The notes below the pieces were generated by a model. The model was not told the DNA's origin. It made no database searches and saw only the letters and a list, made by a program, of their open reading frames with translations. Below are positions 54,158 through 63,086 of a stretch of DNA of 64,000 nt, in pieces. The stretch spans positions 186,001-250,000 of the forward strand of contig NZ_VXLC01000018.1 in assembly GCF_008704205.1 (NCBI RefSeq), given 5' to 3'. The DNA comes from Nocardia colli (GTDB taxonomy: Bacteria; Actinomycetota; Actinomycetes; Mycobacteriales; Mycobacteriaceae). Each line of letters begins with the position of its first letter. Within the stretch, counting starts at the first letter, position 1. The position numbers and the translations under genes were made by a program.

Positions 54158-54945
54158 CGCGGTGGTTCGTAGCGCCCGTCGACGGCGGTCCACCCGCCGT
54201 CGACGGTCAGCATCGTCCCGGTGACGAAGCTGGACGCGTCGGAGGCCAAAAACGCGACCGCCCCGGCGATTTCACTCGGCTGCGCCCACCGGCCGAGCGC
54301 ACTCTTGTCCGCGTAGGCCTGCTGCCACTCCGGCACGTCGAAGATCGGATCGGTCAGCGGCGTGCGCACCACGCCCGGCGCGACCGCGTTCACCCGGACC
54401 CCGGCCGGACCGAACTCGGCGGCGGCCCCGCGAATCAGCTGGAGCAGACCGGCTTTGGTCGCCGCGTAGACGGCCTGCCCGGGCTCCACGGTGATCGCCC
54501 GGATCGATGACATCCCCACGATCGAACCGCTCCCGCGCGCGACCATTCCCCGGCCGAACGCGCGAAGCATATGGAAGGCGCCGCGCAGATTCAGGTCGAC
54601 GACGGCGTCGAACTCGTCCACCGCGTAATCGAGCAGCCGCTTGCGCACATTGCGCCCGGTGGTGAACACGAGCACGTCGAGTTCCGGCAGCGCCGCGGCG
54701 GCCGCGTCGACGGCCACCGCGTCCCGCACATCCAACTGGATAGCGGCGGCCAGCGGTCCGGCCAGCTTCGCGGTCTCCTCGGCCGTGGCGAGATCGATGT
54801 CGGCACACGTCACTTCGGCGCCGAGCGCCCCGAGGGCCAGGGCCGATTCGCGGCCGATGCCGCTGCCCGCGCCGATCACGAGGATGCGTTTCCCGTCGAG
54901 CCGGAACAGGGCCTGGTAGTCGGGCGATGCGGGTTCCGCGGTCAT
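54154..54945 (-). CDS. Short-chain dehydrogenase/reductase
   Basis: 263 residues. The NAD(P) motif GAGSGIG, then the usual NAG position is replaced by FTTGRNV (degenerate), and YAATK gives the catalytic YxxxK. VDGG near the C terminus. It is the last gene of the cluster B minus-strand operon, 9 nt after the aldehyde dehydrogenase. It could reduce or oxidise a phosphonate intermediate. The altered NAG motif is unusual. Confidence 0.92.
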   Translation of the reverse strand: MTAEPASPDYQALFRLDGKRILVIGAGSGIGRESALALGALGAEVTCADIDLATAEETAKLAGPLAAAIQLDVRDAVAVDAAAAALPELDVLVFTTGRNVRKRLLDYAVDEFDAVVDLNLRGAFHMLRAFGRGMVARGSGSIVGMSSIRAITVEPGQAVYAATKAGLLQLIRGAAAEFGPAGVRVNAVAPGVVRTPLTDPIFDVPEWQQAYADKSALGRWAQPSEIAGAVAFLASDASSFVTGTMLTVDGGWTAVDGRYEPPR

Positions 54946-54954
54946 GGGTTCGTC

Positions 54955-56355
54955 CTAACCTTGATGTAGTGGGTAGGGCAGCGTGATGGTCTTGACGGTG
55001 CTCATCTCCCGAATCGAGTAGGGGATGCCCTCGCGGCCGATCCCGCTGGACTTCACCCCGCCGAACGGGATGTGTGGTGAGTCGAAATGTGGTCCCGCAT
55101 TGAGGTTTACGGCGCCGACCCGCAGCGCGGCGGCGATCTCGGTGAATTCGGCCACGTCCGCGGTGATCACCCCGGCCTGCAACCCGTATCGCGTGCTGTT
55201 CGCGACCCGGATCGCCGCCGCGGTGTCGGCCACCCGGATCACCGGGGCGACCGGACCGAACGTCTCCTCGACCACCAATTCGGCGTCGGCAGGCACGTTA
55301 TCAAGGACGGCGGGGGTGATGAGCGGACCGCGCCGGTCCCCGCCGAGCAGGAGTTTCGCATTCGCGGCCACCGCGTCACCGATCCGCCGTTCGACGGTGA
55401 TCGCCGCCTCCTCGCTGACCAGCGGCCCGACGTCGGTCGCCGGATCGAGGGGATCCCCGGCCTGTTTGTGCCGAGCCGCCTCGACCAGCCTGGCGACGAG
55501 GTCGTCGGCCGCCGCGCCGACGACGATGACCCGCTTGATCCCGCGACACGACTGTCCGGCGGTGGCGAAGGCACCCTGGCCCGCCAATTGCACCGCCAGC
55601 GCGAGATCGGCATCCGGCAGGACGATCAGCGGATCGTTCCCGCCCAGCTCCAACAGGATCTTCTTGCCCGCGGCCGCAACGGATACCGCCCGCCCCGTGT
55701 GCACGGAGCCGGTGAAGGTGACCATGTCGATGTCCGGATGCCCGGCCAGCGCCGGACCGAGCACGCCGGGCGCACCCGTTGTGACGACCAGGTTTTCGGC
55801 GGGCAGCCCTGCTTCCAGGAGGATTTCGGCGAAGGCGAGCGCCGTAAGTGGCGTCTTCTCCGAGGGTTTCAGCACGACCGCACAGCCGGCGGCCACACCG
55901 GGGGCCACCTTCACGACCACCTGATTGAGCGGCCGGTTGAACGGCGTAATCGCCGCGACGATCCCGATCGGCTCGAACTTGGTGAGCGCCAGCCGATCCT
56001 GACCCGGCACCGGAATGCTCTCCCCCCGCAACCGCTCGGTCTCGGTCGCCGCGACAATCAGGTTGGCCGCGGCTCGTTCTGTCTCCTTGCGGGTTTCGGC
56101 GATACACACGCCGGACTCCCGGGAGATCAGTTCGGCCAGCTCTCCGGACCGCGCACGGATCAGCCGGGCGGCCTGGCCGAGGATCGCCGCCCGCCGGTCC
56201 GGTCGCAGCGGTCGCCAAGCGGCTCGAACACCCTGTATCGCCTCGTCCAGCTGGGCGACGGTGTCGCGCGCGACCACACCGACGGTCTCTCCGTTCCACG
56301 GATTACACACGGTGAGTTCGTCGGACGAGGGTTGGACCGCGCCATCACGAAACAT
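54955..56355 (-). CDS. Aldehyde dehydrogenase (phosphonoformaldehyde/phosphonoacetaldehyde type)
   Basis: 466 residues. Motifs PFNRPLNQVVVK, KPSEKTPL, LELGGNDP (general base Glu) and AGQSCRGIKR (Cys nucleophile). It resembles PhpJ of phosphinothricin biosynthesis and PhnY. Following HEPD and the PhpE-like dehydrogenase, it fits oxidation of phosphonoformaldehyde to phosphonoformate. It overlaps the decarboxylase gene by 11 nt and shares family with the cluster A enzyme at 33836. Confidence 0.92.
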   Translation of the reverse strand: MFRDGAVQPSSDELTVCNPWNGETVGVVARDTVAQLDEAIQGVRAAWRPLRPDRRAAILGQAARLIRARSGELAELISRESGVCIAETRKETERAAANLIVAATETERLRGESIPVPGQDRLALTKFEPIGIVAAITPFNRPLNQVVVKVAPGVAAGCAVVLKPSEKTPLTALAFAEILLEAGLPAENLVVTTGAPGVLGPALAGHPDIDMVTFTGSVHTGRAVSVAAAGKKILLELGGNDPLIVLPDADLALAVQLAGQGAFATAGQSCRGIKRVIVVGAAADDLVARLVEAARHKQAGDPLDPATDVGPLVSEEAAITVERRIGDAVAANAKLLLGGDRRGPLITPAVLDNVPADAELVVEETFGPVAPVIRVADTAAAIRVANSTRYGLQAGVITADVAEFTEIAAALRVGAVNLNAGPHFDSPHIPFGGVKSSGIGREGIPYSIREMSTVKTITLPYPLHQG

Positions 56356-57496
56356 GATCGACTCCTGTCACGAAATCCCGGAACCGCCTTGCTACTTCGG
56401 CCGGTGAGACCGCGGGCCGGCCCAGCTCGGCGATCGAGCCCGGTCGAATCGTCAGATAGACGAACGTCGGCCCGGCCTCGACCTGCGCGACCTTGATGAC
56501 CTCGGTGAATTCGGCCAGATCCGCGCAGTCGTACACCCGAGCGTATCCGCAGGCCCGCGCCACCGCCGGGAAGTCGACCTGTGCCGCGAGGCTCTGCTGC
56601 CCGCCGGTCGAATCGTGAACCCCGTTGTCCAGCAACACATGTATCAGGTTCGGCCCGCCATGGGCGCCGACGGCCGCCAACGTGCCGAGCCGCATGAGCG
56701 CCGCGCCGTCGCCATCGATCACGACCACAGATCGGCGGGTGTGCCGCGCGACGCCCAGGCCGACGGCGCTCGCCGACCCCATCGCACCGACCAGATAGAA
56801 GTGCTGTGGCCGATCGGCAATCGTGTAGAGCTCACGGCTGGCCTTGCCCGTGGTGGACACCACGGCAGCGGAATCGTCGAGCGATCCGACCAGTGCCTCC
56901 AGCGCCGCCGAACGCGTTGGCGCAACACGAGTTCTGGGGGAGCGAGTAACCGCCGGAATCACGGCGGCAGCAAGCGACGGCTCCTCGAGCTGCTGCGCGA
57001 CCATCACCCCGTCGCGCAGAATGAACGCGAAAGGCTGCTGCTCCCGGTCCATTTCGGCCCAGCCACCGGCCAGGCACGCATCGACCTCGGCGGGCTCGTC
57101 GGGTATCACCGCATGACCGACCCGCATCAATTCCAGCAACCCGGGCATGATCGCCCCCATCAGCTCGTGCTGCGGTTCATCCGGACGACCCGGTTCCCCA
57201 CGCCAACTGATGATCAGCGGCACCGGAATTCGCCCGGGATAGTTGAGCGAGGTCAGCGGATTGACCATATTGCCGAGCCCCGAGTTCTGCCCCATCACGC
57301 ACGCCGTGGCGCCGGCCAGCCAGCAGCCCGCGGCGATCGCCACCGCCTCACCCTCGTGCGTCACCGGCAGATACCCGGCCGCCGAACCGGACGCCACCCG
57401 GTTGATGATCGGCGTCAGATACGAACACGGCACCCCGACCACGTCGAGGACCCCGCGCGCGATCAGCCCGCCGAGCAGATCGTCGGCGTCGATCAC
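56345..57496 (-). CDS. ppd: Phosphonopyruvate decarboxylase (cluster B)
   Basis: 383 residues, ThDP-dependent. N-terminal GVPCSYLT and EGEAVAIAAGCWLAG; ThDP motif IDGDGAALMRLG...LDNGVHDSTGGQ. It decarboxylates phosphonopyruvate to phosphonoacetaldehyde. The GTG start overlaps the pepM stop (GTGA). It shares motif-level similarity with the cluster A enzyme but differs throughout, so the two are not a recent duplication. Confidence 0.95.
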   Translation of the reverse strand: MIDADDLLGGLIARGVLDVVGVPCSYLTPIINRVASGSAAGYLPVTHEGEAVAIAAGCWLAGATACVMGQNSGLGNMVNPLTSLNYPGRIPVPLIISWRGEPGRPDEPQHELMGAIMPGLLELMRVGHAVIPDEPAEVDACLAGGWAEMDREQQPFAFILRDGVMVAQQLEEPSLAAAVIPAVTRSPRTRVAPTRSAALEALVGSLDDSAAVVSTTGKASRELYTIADRPQHFYLVGAMGSASAVGLGVARHTRRSVVVIDGDGAALMRLGTLAAVGAHGGPNLIHVLLDNGVHDSTGGQQSLAAQVDFPAVARACGYARVYDCADLAEFTEVIKVAQVEAGPTFVYLTIRPGSIAELGRPAVSPAEVARRFRDFVTGVDHVS

Positions 57497-58416
57497 GAAT
57501 CCACCCACTTTCGCGCCAGCTCGATGTAGTGCGCCTCGTCGACCTCGAGCTGCGGATAACCCATGAGCGCGAACACTTCCGCGAGCGAGGCGATGGTCGG
57601 CTCCACCGCGGCCGCGCCGTCGAGCAGCATCGCCCGGCACACCTGCCGCATCGCCGCGACCGAGGCCCGCATCGCCTGGTTGGCCCAGATCACCGCGGCG
57701 ATGCCGAGTTCGGCGAAGGTTTCCCTGGGGACCGTGTGATAGGTCGTCGGCGCGATCACCAGCGGCAGCCGCGCCGCCCATTCCGCGGTGAACTCGGCGA
57801 TCTCATCGATGGTCTGCTTGCGCGAGTGAATGAAGATGGCATCGGCGCCGGCCTGCCGATACGCCTCGGCCCGCCGCAGCGCCTCGGCCTGCCCGGCGCC
57901 GGCGATCAGCGCCTCGGTGCGGGCGACGAGCACGAACTCGGCGCCGACCTGGTCCCGGCAGGCCGCGATCTTGGTGCACATGTCGCCGATCGGCGCCAGC
58001 GGGTGACTGTCGCCGAAGTAGGAGTTCATCTTCGGAAAGACCTTGTCCTCCATGGATATCCCCGCCGCGCCGATCTGCTCGGCGCGGGCGGCGAAGCGCC
58101 GCGCGGTGTTGAAGTTGCCGTAGCCGGTGTCGCCGTCCACGAGGACCGGGACGCCGCCGTCGACCAGCCGGGCGGCGAGATCGAGCAGCTCGCCCCAGGA
58201 CACCTCGTCGCTGTCCCGGGCGCCCAGGACGGTCGACATACACAGGCCGGACGCCCAGATGCCGGCGAACCCGGCCTCGGCCGCGATGCGCGCGCTCAGG
58301 CCGTCGTGTGCGCCCATCAGGTATGTCGGCTCGGGTTCGGCGAGCAGCCCGCGCAACCGCAGGCCGGCCGAAAACTCGGCTGGTGATCCCGTCTGAACAG
58401 GGAAGTTCTCTATCAC
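57493..58416 (-). CDS. pepM: Phosphoenolpyruvate mutase (cluster B)
   Basis: 307 residues, the usual size of a stand-alone PEP mutase. LVDGDTGYGNF carries the Mg-binding aspartates (D94, D96), and EDKVFPKMNS at 123-132 matches the diagnostic EDK(x5)NS. It forms phosphonopyruvate from PEP, the entry step. The start is GTG 58416 with GAGAGG 8 nt upstream; GTG 58422 is an alternative. It lies 17 nt after the PhpE-like gene. Confidence 0.96.
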   Translation of the reverse strand: MIENFPVQTGSPAEFSAGLRLRGLLAEPEPTYLMGAHDGLSARIAAEAGFAGIWASGLCMSTVLGARDSDEVSWGELLDLAARLVDGGVPVLVDGDTGYGNFNTARRFAARAEQIGAAGISMEDKVFPKMNSYFGDSHPLAPIGDMCTKIAACRDQVGAEFVLVARTEALIAGAGQAEALRRAEAYRQAGADAIFIHSRKQTIDEIAEFTAEWAARLPLVIAPTTYHTVPRETFAELGIAAVIWANQAMRASVAAMRQVCRAMLLDGAAAVEPTIASLAEVFALMGYPQLEVDEAHYIELARKWVDS

Positions 58417-58433
58417 GCGCACTGCCTCTCGGA

Positions 58434-59444
58434 TCAGGTCACTCTGCCTGCGGCGGGCGGCGGCCCGCCGGCCAGGACACTGGCGACACCCTCGGCGACC
58501 CGGCGCCGGCAACTGCGTTCGGATTCGATCGAGAGGAACGCGCGGTGTGCGGAGACCACCACGTCCTCCCTGTTCAGCAGCTTGCGGGCAGTCGGGTCGT
58601 CGTTGGGGTCCTCGGGCGTGAACACGTCCGAGCCGAAACCGCCGAGCCGGCCCGCCTCGAGCGCTTCGAGCACGGCGGCCGGGTCGACCAGCCGACCTCT
58701 GGCGGTATTGACCAGCAGGGCGCCCGGCCGGACAGCGGCGAGGGCGGCGGCATCGATGAGCCGGTCGGTCTCGTCGGTCAGCGCCGCGTGGATCACCACC
58801 GCGTCCGCGGTGCCGAACAGTTCGGCCAAATCCGTTGCGGCGGTTACGCCGTACCCGGCCATGAGGTCGGCCGACACGTAGGGGTCGTAGGCGATGATCG
58901 TCTGGTAGAACGCCTGTAGCTTGCGCGCGGTCGCCCGGCCGATGCGGCCGAATCCGATGATGCCCGCGGTGCAGGCCGACACTCGTCGCGGGACTCCGCC
59001 CGCGTGGATGTTCCACTGGTTGGTCTTGACGAGGCGGTCCTGCGTGCAGACCTTGCGTTCCAGCGCGAGCAGCAGAGCCAAAGTGTGGGTGCTGACCTCG
59101 TCGACGCAGTAGTCGGGGACGTTGAACGAGACGATCCCGGTGCCGCCCAGCAGCGGTGCGTTCAAGTTGTCGATGCCGACACCGCTGCGGGCGATGACCC
59201 GGCAGGTCGGCTCGATCGCCTCGAGGAGTTCCTGGGTCACCTGACAGCGATAGATCACCAAGGCATCGGCGCCCCGCACATGGTCGTGAAAGTCCTTACC
59301 CCGCACCTTGTATCGACCGTCGAACAGGCCCAGGCTCAGGTCGATATCGGTGCCGAACACCGAGCGTTCGATATCGGCCAGAGCGAGATCCGGCTGCCCT
59401 TGGGCGTCGAATGCCCAGGCGGGATCGGTGTAGACGACGCGCAA
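58434..59444 (-). CDS. D-2-hydroxyacid dehydrogenase-like, PhpE-type (hydroxymethylphosphonate dehydrogenase)
   Basis: About 336 residues of the phosphoglycerate dehydrogenase family. The NAD motif is GFGRIGRATARKL. Catalytic Arg, Glu and His are in ARSGVGIDN, FTPEDPND and SAHRAFL. In phosphinothricin biosynthesis the homologous PhpE acts on hydroxymethylphosphonate, giving phosphonoformaldehyde; its position directly after HEPD supports the same role. I propose a TTG start at 59444, with GGGAG 7 nt upstream; a longer frame would overlap the HEPD gene. Confidence 0.88.
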   Translation of the reverse strand: MRVVYTDPAWAFDAQGQPDLALADIERSVFGTDIDLSLGLFDGRYKVRGKDFHDHVRGADALVIYRCQVTQELLEAIEPTCRVIARSGVGIDNLNAPLLGGTGIVSFNVPDYCVDEVSTHTLALLLALERKVCTQDRLVKTNQWNIHAGGVPRRVSACTAGIIGFGRIGRATARKLQAFYQTIIAYDPYVSADLMAGYGVTAATDLAELFGTADAVVIHAALTDETDRLIDAAALAAVRPGALLVNTARGRLVDPAAVLEALEAGRLGGFGSDVFTPEDPNDDPTARKLLNREDVVVSAHRAFLSIESERSCRRRVAEGVASVLAGGPPPAAGRVT

Positions 59445-59475
59445 TCTTGTCTCCCGTTGTGACGCAAGGTGTTTC

Positions 59476-60792
59476 TCAAGAGTCGTAACCCCAGCCGCGA
59501 CTGTCGCGGCGGCCGCGCCGCACAGTCGACACCGCGGCATAGGTATTGGTGAGCTCGTACAGGTCGAGGTAGCCGAGATGTCGTCCGGAGCCGAGCTTGA
59601 TCAGTGCGCCGTCGCCGGACCATCGATGCGTCACGAACGGCGCGACCCAGGCCGACGCGTCGACCTCCAGCTCCGAATGTCTCTCCTGCCCAGCGGCATC
59701 GGTCCAGTGCAGGGTGGGCGAGCCGGCGGTCACCAGGTAATGGGATTCGGCCGGTTCGCAGAGGTTCGCGCCGTCCTGGCCGGCCACGAGCAGGAAGAGT
59801 CCGGTGAGATCGGGCAGGTGCGGGGCGGACGCCAGCGAGGTGACCCGGTAGCCCTGGAAGTCGCGGATTTCCTTGCGGCACTGCGCGATGTCCTTGAAGG
59901 TCTTGCCCACGGCGTCGTGCCGGGTCGCGGGGCGGAGCAGTAGCCGGTAGTCGAAGCCGAGTGTTGTTCCCAGGTCACGCAATTGGTCGAGCGCGCCCTC
60001 GTCGAGCGCCGCGATCAGGTCGCTTGCCCGGATACCCAGTGCTTCGGCGGCCGACTCGATGGTGTGCCCGCGGCGCGAAAGCAGCAGGGTGGCCACCTTC
60101 TGCGGCGTCAGGCTTTCGTCGAGCCAGCCGAGCATCGCGTGCGCGGCCGGATCGGACCAGTCGTTGACGTCTTCGATGAGCCCGGCGAGTGCGGACTGAC
60201 CGGTGTAGGAAACGATTCGAGCCGAGGCGTCGGAGGCCAGCGAGTAGGTATGCGGGCAATAGGACGGTTCGACATAGGAGTCGCCGACGATCCAATTGTC
60301 CTCGTCCGGATTGGCGCTGATCACCTGCCACGTCGCTTCGCCGAGTTCCTCGCCCCACCGCCCGTGGATATCGCCGGGCCCGAGATTGATGGTGATGGCG
60401 GGTTCCAGGTGCCCATTGTTCAAGGCGGGCAATCGATCAGCGGGGCAGCGGATGTCGAGAATGACCGGCGCGACCGCGCCCTGCGGCGCCGCCATTGTGT
60501 AGTAGTTGTAGAAATGAATGCCGTCGCGCTGAATGGGGCGCCGGGTGTCGCGCAGTTCCTGGGCGGTGCGGAGCAGCACGGTCAGATCGGCGCGACCGCT
60601 TGCGACCAGCTGCTCCGGGGTGATCTGGAGTGCTCGGGCCAACGCGTCGGCGAGTTCGTCCGGCCACTCGTCGGTCACCGACAGCAGTTTCTCGAACTGC
60701 CCGTGGTCCAGGCCGACGGCTTCGGCCACCTGGCCGGTCGTCATTTTCCTGGTGTTCAGCCAGTGCATGAGCTTGTAATTGTCAACGCGCAT
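59476..60792 (-). CDS. 2-Hydroxyethylphosphonate dioxygenase (HEPD, PhpD-like)
   Basis: 438 residues. A degenerate HTH-like N-terminal helix bundle is followed by two cupin-like barrels. The facial triad is His128, Glu175 and His181, in NNGHLEPAI and YVEPSYCPHTYS, almost the same numbering as the Streptomyces enzyme (129/176/182). The conserved IQRDGIHFYNYYT gives substrate-contact residues. The Glu distinguishes it from methylphosphonate synthase, which has Gln. It converts 2-hydroxyethylphosphonate to hydroxymethylphosphonate and formate, using Fe(II) and O2. Overlap with the ADH gene is 11 nt. Confidence 0.95.
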   Translation of the reverse strand: MRVDNYKLMHWLNTRKMTTGQVAEAVGLDHGQFEKLLSVTDEWPDELADALARALQITPEQLVASGRADLTVLLRTAQELRDTRRPIQRDGIHFYNYYTMAAPQGAVAPVILDIRCPADRLPALNNGHLEPAITINLGPGDIHGRWGEELGEATWQVISANPDEDNWIVGDSYVEPSYCPHTYSLASDASARIVSYTGQSALAGLIEDVNDWSDPAAHAMLGWLDESLTPQKVATLLLSRRGHTIESAAEALGIRASDLIAALDEGALDQLRDLGTTLGFDYRLLLRPATRHDAVGKTFKDIAQCRKEIRDFQGYRVTSLASAPHLPDLTGLFLLVAGQDGANLCEPAESHYLVTAGSPTLHWTDAAGQERHSELEVDASAWVAPFVTHRWSGDGALIKLGSGRHLGYLDLYELTNTYAAVSTVRRGRRDSRGWGYDS

Positions 60793-61978
60793 AGTCTCTC
60801 TCCGCGGTCCCGGCCAATAGGCGCGTCAGGCCCTCTCCGTCGACGCGGCGGGGATTGTTTCCCGCGCGGTCGTAAGCGAGTGCCTCGGTGGCGATCCGAG
60901 TCGCGTCGTGGCGAATGTCGGGGGCCGGTGGCAATGCGGGCGATCGCACCAGCGCCTCGATATTCCGGGCCAGCTCGTCGATAGTTCCGACGCCAGCCGC
61001 CTGCACCACCTGATCGATCGCGCCGTGCACCCGAGCGGCGCCGCGCGGATCGGTGCAGTCGTCGCCGACGAGCGCGTTGTAGCGCAGCACCGATGCCAGC
61101 GTGAGCCCGCAGGCATGGCCGTGGCTCAGTCCGTAGCGCAAGGTCAGCGGGTACGAGATGGCATGGCACACAGTGGTTCCCGCGATCGCGATGGCGCGTC
61201 CGGCGAAGTGCCCGGCGAGCAGGGCGGCGTGCCGTTGCGCCGATCCCAAGCCGGTGTGCGGCTCGTCGAGCAGCTCGGCCAGCAGCGACCACGCGGCCGC
61301 GCCCAGCCATTCGGACCGCTCGTCGGCCCGGATCGACCACGCGCCCTCCAAGCCCTGCGCAAGGGTGTCCAGCAGGCAGCTGACGAGGTGGGCCTCGGGC
61401 AGGCCGATGAGCAGGTCGGGGTCGAGAATCGCCGTCACCGGCTGGAGCGCGGACCCGCGCAGGGAGAGTTTGCGGCCTTGATCGCGATGCCAGATCGTGG
61501 CGAACGGTGTCGCTTCCGCGCCGGTCCCCGGCGTTGTCGGCAGGGCGATGATCGGCGGTACGTCCTCGGTGCCCACCTCGTCTTCGCACATCCGCACCAC
61601 CAACTGGGGAGTGGGATCGGCGCTGACCGACAGTGCCGCAGCGGCTTTGCCCGCATCCATGACGCTGCCGCCGCCGATCGTGACGACCACGTCGGCGCGA
61701 TGTGCCCGCACCGCGTGCGCGAGCCGCGCCACGGATTCGGGTGTCGGCAAGCCGGATTGGGTCACGACGTGCAGCGGGAATGTCCGCAATGCCGCCAGCA
61801 GCGGTTCGGACCAACTGCGGAGTGCGAAGCCGGCGCCCGCGATCACGAGCACGCGGGGGACCCGCATCCGGGCCGCGGCGGCCACCACGTCGGCGGCGAC
61901 CTCGGCGGCGCGCACGCCGACGATCGTGCGCGGCGAGTCGAGCAGCAGGGTGCTGACCCGGACCTGGGCGGCGTCCAT
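60782..61978 (-). CDS. Iron-containing alcohol dehydrogenase (phosphonoacetaldehyde reductase, PhpC-like)
   Basis: 398 residues of the group III Fe-ADH family. NAD motif GGGSVMDAGK; metal ligands in DTLAQGLE, CHAISYPL and SHGHACGL. In phosphonate clusters this protein reduces phosphonoacetaldehyde to 2-hydroxyethylphosphonate. It is the first gene of the seven-gene minus-strand operon and overlaps HEPD. ATG 61978 follows GGGAGG and lies close to the N terminus of the family. Confidence 0.94.
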   Translation of the reverse strand: MDAAQVRVSTLLLDSPRTIVGVRAAEVAADVVAAAARMRVPRVLVIAGAGFALRSWSEPLLAALRTFPLHVVTQSGLPTPESVARLAHAVRAHRADVVVTIGGGSVMDAGKAAAALSVSADPTPQLVVRMCEDEVGTEDVPPIIALPTTPGTGAEATPFATIWHRDQGRKLSLRGSALQPVTAILDPDLLIGLPEAHLVSCLLDTLAQGLEGAWSIRADERSEWLGAAAWSLLAELLDEPHTGLGSAQRHAALLAGHFAGRAIAIAGTTVCHAISYPLTLRYGLSHGHACGLTLASVLRYNALVGDDCTDPRGAARVHGAIDQVVQAAGVGTIDELARNIEALVRSPALPPAPDIRHDATRIATEALAYDRAGNNPRRVDGEGLTRLLAGTAERDYAR

Positions 61979-62156
61979 CGACCACCTGCCTCCCACGAAA
62001 ACGAGAACTACCGCAGGGCACCGTGATACGGACTCCGGCAACATCTCGGGCACCGCCGGCCGGTCGCCGTGGCGACCACGAACCGGGCAGTCCCGATGAT
62101 GTCCCCCCGGTGTACGGACGCGGCTTTTTGCGTGAATACACGGTACCGTAGGGCGG
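61979..62156. promoter_or_regulatory. Divergent promoter of cluster B operon and methyltransferase
   Basis: The 178-nt gap between two divergent genes must contain the promoter of the phosphonate operon. An AT-rich stretch is near 62120-62150. No obvious operator is seen, and no regulator gene adjoins it. Confidence 0.45.
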
Positions 62157-63029
62157 TTGAATATCGGCGAATATCCGAGTTCGCCGTCCACCAGTTCCGT
62201 GGCATTGCCGGAACTTACGGCGCCGAAGGTGCGACAGATGACCGATGGCTACCGCGAGCAGGTTTCCCGAAACCAGTTGAGGTTCGCGACAATCGCGCAG
62301 GCGTACGCGGGCGGGCAGGCGCGCCGCCTGGACGTGGAACTGCTGGCCGAGATGATCCGTCCGCTGGCCTTCGAACGCGCCCTCGATGTCGCCACCGGGA
62401 CCGCCGCCGCGGCCGCCGTCGCCGCGAAAGTGGGTGTGCGGGCGAAGATCGTCGGCATCGACTCCTCGGTGCAGATGCTCCAGCAGGCGCGCGCCAACGA
62501 CGGGGTCAGCGGCGTGCAGCTGGTGGTCGGCCTGGTCGAGGAGCTGCCGTTCGCGGACGACACCTTCGATCTCGTCATGTGCACGCGCGCCCTGCACCAC
62601 GTGCGACGACCCGACATCGTGGTGGCCGAGATGGCGCGGGTGGTCCGGCCGGGCGGGCACGTCATCATCGCGGACAACGTCACCGGCCTCTCCGGCGCCG
62701 CGCATGCCCGGTTCGAGGAGCTACAGCGCCTGCGCGACCCCGGGCACGCGTGCACGCTCACCGAGCGCCAGCTCATCGACCTGCTGCTGGACAACTCGCT
62801 CGACATCGTCGAAGGCCACCGGACCACCAGTTTCCGGCCGCTGGACGAGTGGCTCGACGACGGCGGCGCGGGCCCGGACGAGGCGGCCGAGATTCGGCGA
62901 CAGTTGTTGGCGCTCGGGCAGATCGATGACAACGGCACCTTCGGTACGAGCGTCGCGACGGAGGCGGGCGAGGTCACCGGGCTGCGGCAGGCGATGTCGT
63001 GGATCAAGACACAACGGACCCGGATCTAG
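62157..63029 (+). CDS. Class I SAM-dependent methyltransferase
   Basis: Up to 290 residues (TTG 62157), or about 263 from ATG 62238 with AAGG upstream. Motif I is ALDVATGTAAAAAVAA, followed by VGIDSSVQML, PFADDTFDLVMC and VVRPGGHVII, which fits the UbiE/Methyltransf_11 type. It is divergent from the cluster B operon and may O-methylate a phosphonate, as DhpI does, or be unrelated. The acceptor is not predictable. Confidence 0.88.
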   Translation: MNIGEYPSSPSTSSVALPELTAPKVRQMTDGYREQVSRNQLRFATIAQAYAGGQARRLDVELLAEMIRPLAFERALDVATGTAAAAAVAAKVGVRAKIVGIDSSVQMLQQARANDGVSGVQLVVGLVEELPFADDTFDLVMCTRALHHVRRPDIVVAEMARVVRPGGHVIIADNVTGLSGAAHARFEELQRLRDPGHACTLTERQLIDLLLDNSLDIVEGHRTTSFRPLDEWLDDGGAGPDEAAEIRRQLLALGQIDDNGTFGTSVATEAGEVTGLRQAMSWIKTQRTRI

Positions 63030-63086
63030 CCCGGAGATACCGGTCGCGCCGTAGCATGGACAAACCTGACTTCTGGGGGTCACACC

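Noticed and set aside
59476..60792. Methylphosphonate synthase
   Set aside because: The third metal ligand is Glu175, not Gln, and dehydrogenase partners for hydroxymethylphosphonate follow.
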